DNA from: Desulforhopalus sp.
GTDB taxonomy: Bacteria; Desulfobacterota; Desulfobulbia; Desulfobulbales; Desulfocapsaceae
Length of the DNA: 18,769 bases
Direction of reading: 5' to 3'
Assembly: GCA_023231425.1 (NCBI GenBank)
Contig: JALNVI010000054.1
Location: 1 to 18,769 of the forward strand
The notes under the pieces are model-generated. The model was given only the letters and a program-made list of their open reading frames with translations, was not told where the DNA came from and ran no database searches. A program made the translations under genes and the position numbers. This document shows positions 14,535-18,769 of the stretch, piece after piece (within the stretch, counting starts at the first letter, position 1; each line of letters opens with the position of its first letter).

Positions 14535-14573
14535 GGGAACCTCGAAGAACCTTGTATTACGTTCATATTCGAT
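14535..14573 (+). repeat. Solo end of the GGGTACCTTGAA element inside the operon
   Basis: GGGAACCTCGAAGAACCTTG and the following TATTACGTTCATATTCGAT match 6145-6183 at 36 of 39 positions. It lies in the 115-base gap between the permease and thioredoxin genes, on the strand opposite to transcription. It could alter the transcript locally but shows no complete element. Confidence 0.6.
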
Positions 14574-14629
14574 GTCCCCTTGTGTTGTGAATTCATCCTC
14601 ACCGGTATGAAACTGCATACTGACTGTCA

Positions 14630-15727
14630 TCAAAAAATCAGATTAAATAAAAACCCCGTAAATAAGATGCCGCTGCCAACCACCCCGATAAAGACAGCTA
14701 TCAGTTTAAGTTTGAGCACTTTTCGCAGAATAACCATCTCGGGCAGTGATAAGGCAATAACGCTCATCATAAAGGCAAGCACTGTACCAAGTGCGGCCCC
14801 CTTGCCGAGAAGCGCTTCTACGACCGGGACGATACCTGCGGCATTGGAGTACATGGGGATACCAACCACAACGGCGGCAGGCACCGACCACCAGGCATCT
14901 TTGCCCATGATGGTGGCCATGAAAGTTTCGGGTACATAACCGTGAATGGCGGCACCCACACCAATACCTGCAACTACATAGATCCACACCCTGCCAACGA
15001 TATCCCGCACAGCTTCCAACCCGCGATCAATGCGATCGCGCCAGGTAAGAGTTTCTTCGACGACGACTGCTTCACCTGCCCGCAGTTCCTGAACCCATTC
15101 TTCAATCCAATGCTCAAGTTTGAAACGGCCAATGACCCAGCCTGAAATGATGGCAATCACCAGGCCCGATACTAAATAAATTGCAGCAACTTTCCAGCCA
15201 AGCAGGCCATAGAGTAGAACCAGAGCAATTTCATTGACCATCGGAGATGCAATCAGAAAAGAGAAGGTAACGCCCAGAGGAACTCCAGCCTGAACAAAAC
15301 CGATGAAGAGCGGTACTGCAGAGCAGGAACAAAACGGGGTAACAATACCGAGCAGCGCAGCCATGACGTTACCAGTAGACTCTCGTTTCCCGGCCAGATA
15401 TTTGCGGGTTCGTTCCTGGGTGAAGAAAGAGCGGATAATGCCAATCACAAAGACAATAAGCGTCAGGAGCATCATCACTTTGGGGGTGTCGTAAACAAAA
15501 AACTGGGTTGCCTCACCGAGGTGACTTCCCTGTTTGAGGCCGAGCAGCGAATAGGCGAAAAAATAGGAAAAGGGTTCCAGCTGTTTGTAAATTACATACC
15601 AGATTACAAAGCCGGGCAGACCTGCAATGCCAGCCCTGACCAGGGCAGAATTTTTCTTTTTTGGTGATTGCTCCATAGTTTTTTTCTTGCAATCACAATC
15701 AGCGTCTGTGGGTTGAATTGTTTTCAT
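14630..15727 (-). CDS. ArsP_1/DUF318 family membrane permease
   Basis: A 365-residue inner-membrane protein with about eight to ten helices. The motif TPFCSCSAVPLFIGFVQAGV (starting at residue 130; Cys133 and Cys135) is the hallmark of the ArsP_1 family (DUF318, YraQ-like). Its second-half counterpart GIPMYSNAAGIVPVVEALLGKG is present near residues 285-310. Family members export trivalent organoarsenicals; others are unassigned. The cytoplasmic N-terminus carries an extra DCDCKKK cysteine pair. The gene follows arsR by 14 bases; AAGGAA precedes its ATG by about ten bases. Arsenic specificity is inferred from the arsR, thioredoxin and ArsG-like neighbours; a sulfur anion or other metalloid is possible. 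Confidence 0.85.
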   Translation of the reverse strand: MKTIQPTDADCDCKKKTMEQSPKKKNSALVRAGIAGLPGFVIWYVIYKQLEPFSYFFAYSLLGLKQGSHLGEATQFFVYDTPKVMMLLTLIVFVIGIIRSFFTQERTRKYLAGKRESTGNVMAALLGIVTPFCSCSAVPLFIGFVQAGVPLGVTFSFLIASPMVNEIALVLLYGLLGWKVAAIYLVSGLVIAIISGWVIGRFKLEHWIEEWVQELRAGEAVVVEETLTWRDRIDRGLEAVRDIVGRVWIYVVAGIGVGAAIHGYVPETFMATIMGKDAWWSVPAAVVVGIPMYSNAAGIVPVVEALLGKGAALGTVLAFMMSVIALSLPEMVILRKVLKLKLIAVFIGVVGSGILFTGFLFNLIF

Positions 15728-15741
15728 GATGAATATTTCCT

Positions 15742-16092
15742 TTAACTTTTTACTGCACAGGTGCGCAAAACAGCCGCCGCAGGCAGAGCCTTACGCATTC
15801 TGACCAGCTCTTTGTCGTCATCCAGCCAGTCACTTAATTTGAGCAGCATTGCTTTTGCATACGCGGACTCGCTGCCATCTGCCAGACTGTAAATCATCCA
15901 GGTTCCCTGCCGTTTTCTTTCCACCAGCCCGGCATCCTCAAGGATTTTCAAGTGCTTGGAGACTGTAGACTGGGCCAGCCCCAACACCTCTTTAATCTCA
16001 CAGACACAGAGCTCCTCCTGCTGCAGGAGTTTCACGACCCGCACCCTGTTCGGATCAGACAATGCCTTCATTACTCGAATAAATGGTTTCAT
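15742..16092 (-). CDS. arsR: ArsR/SmtB family metalloregulator
   Basis: A 116-residue winged-helix repressor. Cys29 and Cys31 in EELCVCEI match the ELCVCDL metalloid-binding motif of classical ArsR. The helix-turn-helix LGLAQSTVSKHLKILEDAGL covers about residues 37-56, and the wing is ERKRQGTWMIYSL. A further Cys at residue 112 near the C-terminus could supply a third ligand. In the absence of As(III)/Sb(III) such proteins sit on the operator; binding releases them. A GGGGGAAC ribosome site precedes the ATG at 16090-16092. It is the first gene of the unit running down to tauE, with promoter and operator immediately upstream. Confidence 0.9.
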   Translation of the reverse strand: MKPFIRVMKALSDPNRVRVVKLLQQEELCVCEIKEVLGLAQSTVSKHLKILEDAGLVERKRQGTWMIYSLADGSESAYAKAMLLKLSDWLDDDKELVRMRKALPAAAVLRTCAVKS

Positions 16093-16113
16093 AGTGTGTT
16101 CCCCCTACATTCA

Positions 16114-16161
16114 TATATCGCGATTTAGCGATTAATCTAACCGTCGATTTTCTTTTGTCAA
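16114..16161 (-). promoter_or_regulatory. arsR operon promoter and operator
   Basis: On minus, a perfect -35 TTGACA (complement of 16156-16161) is 16 bases from a -10 TAGATT (complement of 16134-16139). An inverted repeat, ATCGC-GATTTA-GCGAT (16117-16132, weaker symmetry to 16135), lies just after and touching the -10. That is where an ArsR dimer would block initiation. This is the expected self-repression arrangement. Confidence 0.7.
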
Positions 16162-16514
16162 TAATTTTCTCAGATCAGGCCGTTTAAGGAAAGGTCAAAA
16201 AAGAAGGCAGAAACATGGGGGGTGCATCACCTGGTTGCGGATAATCAGCACGGTGGTGGCAAGGGGAAAATTGACGCGGATACAACCGATGGGATTGCAT
16301 TATCCTTTGGGGAAATCGGCACAACAGTGATGGGGGTAAAGTATGCGTTGTCTCTACGATGATGATAATCAACGAAGAGACTTCCCCTGAAGGAATGAAA
16401 GTGTTCAATATACCTCAGCAGCACCTGGTAATGCCTCCCAAAAATCAAGGTCCTGACTCCTGCATTTCTTTTCTCACCTCTCTCTTGCCCGTCAAACATG
16501 AAGAAATGATTTCA
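16162..16514. other. Intergenic region upstream of arsR, no gene recognized
   Basis: No supported gene is seen. A plus-strand frame is open for about 46 codons from around 16216 to the TGA near 16362 (containing ADNQHGGGKGKIDADTTDGI) but has no start, ribosome site or family match. It may be the shadow of a lost gene. Confidence 0.3.
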
Positions 16515-16664
16515 GGGAACCTTGAATAATCGCCCACCTTCCTGGCTACAGTCAAAAATTTATTCTCAAGATACACGCTATACTCCGATATCAAAGTTAT
16601 GCCTGCGGTAAATTTTCTCCTGTGCCTCGAATATGACCGAAATGCAAGCTGTTTCAAGGTACCC
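16515..16664 (-). repeat. MITE-like element, copy D (150 bp)
   Basis: Ends GGGAACCTTGAATAAT and GTTTCAAGGTACCC are inverted repeats. Read on minus, the interior carries CTTGCATTTCGGTCATATTCGAGGCACAGG, a GATATCGGAGTATAGCGT block and GAATAAATTTTTGACTGTAGCC, as in the other copies. It lacks the CCTCGCTTTGTCGG block, making it the shortest copy. No target duplication is evident. It lies 61 bases beyond the mcl-type stop codon and may serve as its terminator. Confidence 0.7.
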
Positions 16665-16725
16665 TGTAGTCGTTCGCACTCTCGCAAACCTGGCAATCGC
16701 AGAATTCAGGTAAGCCAACAAAAGG

Positions 16726-17640
16726 TTACAGCAAACCAAGATGCTGTGCCCGGGAGTAGAGCTGTTTTGCCATACGCACCGTTGCCTGATCAACCATCCG
16801 ACCCTCAACAGCAATGGCCCCTTTACCAGAAGAAGTGGCCTCTTCATTTGCAGCCAGAACTTTTTGGGCCAGAGCAATCTCTTCTGCTGACGGAGTAAAC
16901 ACCTCGTTAATCACATCTATTTGGGATGGGTGAATTGCCCATTTCCCATCACAGCCAAGAGCGCAGGTCATAACCGCAGCCTTTCTCAAACCCTCTTCAT
17001 CTTTAAAATTACCGTAGGGAGCATCGATTGCCAGAGCACCACAGGCTTTGGCTGACATCACCATCTGGGAAAGCGGATAATGCCACCGATGACCAGGGTA
17101 GAGATCTTCTTCCTTTTCACCATGCCCTGAGATGGAAACCAGGCGGGCACCAACGGATGCAGAATAATCGGCAATTCCAAAAACCAGCGACAGGATACGC
17201 GGACTCGCCGCAGCGATTTTCGCGGCATTGAGAAGGCCTTCGGCTGTTTCGATAGACGCCTCTATCCCGATAGTTCTAGTGAACCCTTTACTCATCTCAA
17301 TGCCGCTCAGCATGCAGTCGGCAAAATGAATGTCCTTCTCCGTGTTAACCTTTGGGATAACGATGTTATCGATGATTTCACCAGCCCCTTCTGCAACTTC
17401 AAGAAGATCACGATAGCCAAAGGGGGTGTCCAGCGAATTAATGCGAACCGTAACCGTTTTTTTGGACCAGTCAAATTGATGCAATGTTTCGATGACCTGG
17501 GCCCGTGCCTGCTCTTTCTGGTTCACCGGGACACTGTCTTCCAGATCAAGCATAACAACATCGGCAGCACTCTCTGCCGCTTTGGGGTGCATCTTGATCA
17601 CATGACCGGGCACGGATAAATTAGATCGACGTGGTTTCAT
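16726..17640 (-). CDS. HpcH/CitE-family CoA lyase, malyl-CoA/beta-methylmalyl-CoA lyase type
   Basis: A 304-residue TIM-barrel enzyme close in wording to L-malyl-CoA lyase (Mcl1) of phototrophs: AADVVMLDLEDSV (residues 26-38), VRINSLDTPFGYRD (65-78), IVIPKV, IEASIETAEGL, LVFGIADYSASVG, IDAPYGNF and KWAIHPSQIDVINEVFTPS. The expected CoA/Mg-site residues are Arg66, Glu131 and Asp158, each ten lower than the numbers I recall for the Rhodobacter enzyme. The reaction is reversible cleavage of malyl-CoA to acetyl-CoA and glyoxylate, or beta-methylmalyl-CoA to propionyl-CoA and glyoxylate. A citramalyl-CoA substrate is also possible. GAGGAG precedes the ATG at 17638-17640. No pathway partner gene (CoA ligase/transferase, hydratase) is adjacent. 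Confidence 0.88.
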   Translation of the reverse strand: MKPRRSNLSVPGHVIKMHPKAAESAADVVMLDLEDSVPVNQKEQARAQVIETLHQFDWSKKTVTVRINSLDTPFGYRDLLEVAEGAGEIIDNIVIPKVNTEKDIHFADCMLSGIEMSKGFTRTIGIEASIETAEGLLNAAKIAAASPRILSLVFGIADYSASVGARLVSISGHGEKEEDLYPGHRWHYPLSQMVMSAKACGALAIDAPYGNFKDEEGLRKAAVMTCALGCDGKWAIHPSQIDVINEVFTPSAEEIALAQKVLAANEEATSSGKGAIAVEGRMVDQATVRMAKQLYSRAQHLGLL

Positions 17641-17789
17641 GGAAAACTCCTCGAAAAAGATTCATGAGAAATTCGGAATAGTAGTCAGATCCAACCACGC
17701 ACGTGGAGAGATCCTTTTTTTCTACAATCAGACCAGGCAACAACCTTCTTTCTCTAATGCATAACGTCATAACGAGATCGAATCAAGTT
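17641..17789 (-). other. Leader of the lyase gene with CATAACG direct repeat
   Basis: This is the untranslated region below the candidate promoter. It contains CATAACGTCATAACG (17760-17774), two identical heptamers at an 8-base period, roughly 15-30 bases into the predicted transcript. It may be a binding site; no regulator is encoded nearby. Confidence 0.3.
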
Positions 17790-17819
17790 ATCATCCTGAA
17801 TTTCTGATATTTAAGTCAA
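17790..17819 (-). promoter_or_regulatory. Candidate promoter of the malyl-CoA lyase-type gene
   Basis: On minus, -35 TTGACT (complement of 17814-17819) and -10 GATGAT (complement of 17790-17795) are 18 bases apart. The -10 matches only four of six positions, so this is tentative. It implies a leader of about 145 nt. Confidence 0.35.
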
Positions 17820-17945
17820 CAAAAATGGCTGTCGTCCAGCTTTAACGCCCTCTTTATCCTTCATAAGATTGGCGCAACATACGCGAGTTTTCGCAAACCC
17901 GAGAGAGCACAGCAAACGAAGGAAAGCGCCTGGCCGACATATTTA

Positions 17946-18524
17946 TTATAAGGGCTTTGCTTTTTTAGATTTCCAGAATCCGTATATCACGAAACATAAT
18001 GATAAGAGTTGTTGTGCCGCTAACAGCGGCTTATTCTGGACGAGCATAAGAGTCGCCATACTCCCGTTCATCAGCATGAAAAATAACCAGCCGCTTCTAT
18101 TATTTTTAGCCAGCAGATAACTTCCTAACAAAAATCCCAGCATAACACCTGCTTCTAAAATTTGAGACAAGGATGTAATTCCACCGTAATCAAACAGGCT
18201 GTAACTGACACCTGAGACTATGGCACAATACGTGAAGAACGAAGCGATGTTGTCAAATATCTTATTTGGTGTTTTAGATCTTTTGTATACGGTATAAAGA
18301 CCTAAAAACATGGAGGGAACGCCACCTGCTTCTATCGAGGCTGCGATCCAATTTTGCTCTCCAAGGAGTATTATCACCCATGCAGGTACTCCCAGAATGT
18401 AGATCCCCCAGCCACAAAGCTTTAACTTCCTCTTAACAGTTTGTTTTTTCCCTTCAGCCAACGCAAAAAAAATCTTGTTAATGAGATAAAATGCCCCACC
18501 CCAGAACTGAAGTAATGTTTCCAT
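17946..18524 (-). CDS. Small integral membrane protein, PnuC-like
   Basis: A 192-residue protein with about six to seven membrane segments. WGIYILGVPAWVIILLGEQN, an EAGGVPSMFLGLYTVYKR segment and a C-terminal NRSGWLFFMLMNGSMATLML followed by QQLLSLCFVIYGFWKSKK are its most distinctive parts. The last region resembles the PnuC pattern in which a GWLxFxxxN helix is followed by a YGYW-like end. PnuC facilitates uptake of nicotinamide mononucleotide or nicotinamide riboside. Similarity is suggestive rather than decisive. The gene has no NAD-salvage neighbour (nadR, nadM) in view. The ATG at 18522-18524 has only a weak AGAGA ribosome site. If not PnuC-like, it remains an unassigned membrane protein. 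Confidence 0.5.
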   Translation of the reverse strand: METLLQFWGGAFYLINKIFFALAEGKKQTVKRKLKLCGWGIYILGVPAWVIILLGEQNWIAASIEAGGVPSMFLGLYTVYKRSKTPNKIFDNIASFFTYCAIVSGVSYSLFDYGGITSLSQILEAGVMLGFLLGSYLLAKNNRSGWLFFMLMNGSMATLMLVQNKPLLAAQQLLSLCFVIYGFWKSKKAKPL

Positions 18525-18574
18525 ATAATTTTAGTCTCTGAGGTTAATACCGCTAATCATCTGCGAGGAGTTCT

Positions 18575-18643
18575 ATGTCTACTGAATTAGCACCGAGCCC
18601 GAAGAGCAAGGTTCGCTTAAGGGTTCATCCTGTTTTCGTGTAA
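18575..18643 (+). pseudogene. N-terminal remnant, possibly of a PNPOx-like flavin-binding protein
   Basis: A strong GAGGAG (18565-18570) precedes ATG at 18575. The 22-codon frame MSTELAPSPKSKVRLRVHPV ends FV, stop. The first 14 residues resemble the start of pyridoxamine-5-phosphate-oxidase-fold proteins of the nitroimidazole-reductase/flavin-binding group (MSELAPTxRTKVRRxPxR). Beyond KVR the similarity is lost. The likely IS end begins four bases after the stop. This assignment rests on one short motif and a good ribosome site. Confidence 0.35.
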
Positions 18644-18646
18644 TCA

Positions 18647-18769
18647 GGTAGTGTAACGTTCTTTCTGTAAATTCTGTTTTGGCCTTGTTGAAAGCAGGCC
18701 ATCGATTAACCTTTTGGGACCTATTATTAACTCCAACCCGAGAGGAAAAAAAATGGCCTGCCACAAAGA
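18647..18769 (+). mobile_element. Probable left end of an IS256-type insertion sequence, cut by the window edge
   Basis: GGTAGTGTAACGTTCTTTCTGTAAATTC (18647-18674, in two blocks) resembles the GGTAGTGTAAA...TCTGTAAA terminal repeats I associate with IS256/mutator-type elements. A gene may start at the ATG at 18753-18755 (first codons Met-Ala-Cys-His-Lys) with GAGAGG upstream. It runs off the window and is the right distance inside for a transposase. A perfect 9-bp inverted repeat, GCAGGCCAT (18694-18702) and ATGGCCTGC (18753-18761), pairs upstream DNA with this start codon. Family assignment is from memory of the ends only. Confidence 0.4.

Noticed and set aside
14605..14629. Terminator between permease and thioredoxin genes
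   Set aside because: No stem followed by a T-run on the minus strand is visible in the 115-base gap, so the operon is taken to continue.
16184..16499. Overlapping frames on minus upstream of arsR
   Set aside because: No family resemblance, no ribosome site, and composition rich in Pro/Ser/His typical of shadow frames. The complementary plus frame is equally unsupported.
1..18769. CRISPR array, tRNA or rRNA genes
   Set aside because: No regularly spaced identical repeats with unique spacers, no cloverleaf with a TTC-containing T-arm, and no rRNA-like conserved stretches were seen. The repeats present are dispersed.

Overview
The window reads as chromosomal DNA of a Gram-negative bacterium. 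The evidence is a periplasmic adaptor/ABC exporter set, a TolC-type remnant with a signal peptide, and a RhlE-type helicase. Gene content (ArsP-type permease with a small three-cysteine thioredoxin, a CcdA/ArsG-like membrane protein, TauE and rhodanese; an Mcl-type lyase) would fit a Desulfobacterota/proteobacterial anaerobe. That placement is an inference; no rRNA or other marker gene is present.

Layout. (1) 202-1867, minus: a LysE/RhtB exporter followed by a TehA/SLAC1-type transporter, ending in an intrinsic terminator. (2) 2119-5855, plus: a TetR regulator, HlyD-like adaptor, FtsX-fold permease and ATPase. The genes overlap or nearly touch and form one DevBCA/MacAB-like export operon. Its promoter and ribosome binding site lie inside a striking 54-bp near-palindrome. 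(3) 5856-7081: repeats flanking a trmO-like tRNA methyltransferase gene on minus. (4) 7082-9157, plus: a complete glycogen debranching enzyme (GlgX type). (5) 9158-9864: repeats, then the terminator of (6) a RhlE-type DEAD-box helicase (minus, 9865-11385) with a leader of about 190 nt. (7) 12176-16092, minus: an arsR-led operon (arsR, ArsP-type permease, small thioredoxin, TolC fragment, CcdA/ArsG-like fragment, rhodanese, TauE). The first three genes and the rhodanese look intact. The TolC, CcdA/ArsG and TauE genes are broken, so the locus looks like a metalloid or sulfur-oxyanion export system in decay. (8) 16726-17640, minus: a malyl-CoA-lyase-type enzyme. (9) 17946-18524, minus: a small membrane protein of possible PnuC type. 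(10) The right edge holds a short gene remnant and what looks like the end of an IS256-type insertion sequence.

The most unusual feature is the intergenic DNA. A MITE-like family of 150-324 bp, with 12-bp GGGTACCTTGAA-type inverted ends, occurs four times (6806-6968, 9387-9568, 11830-12153, 16515-16664). Two copies are flanked by 4-bp direct repeats. Two 39-bp copies of one end alone lie at 6145 and 14535. Two further repeat types (R1, R2) sit side by side downstream of the exporter operon and again downstream of glgX. In the second place a MITE-like copy separates them. No tRNA, rRNA or CRISPR was seen.
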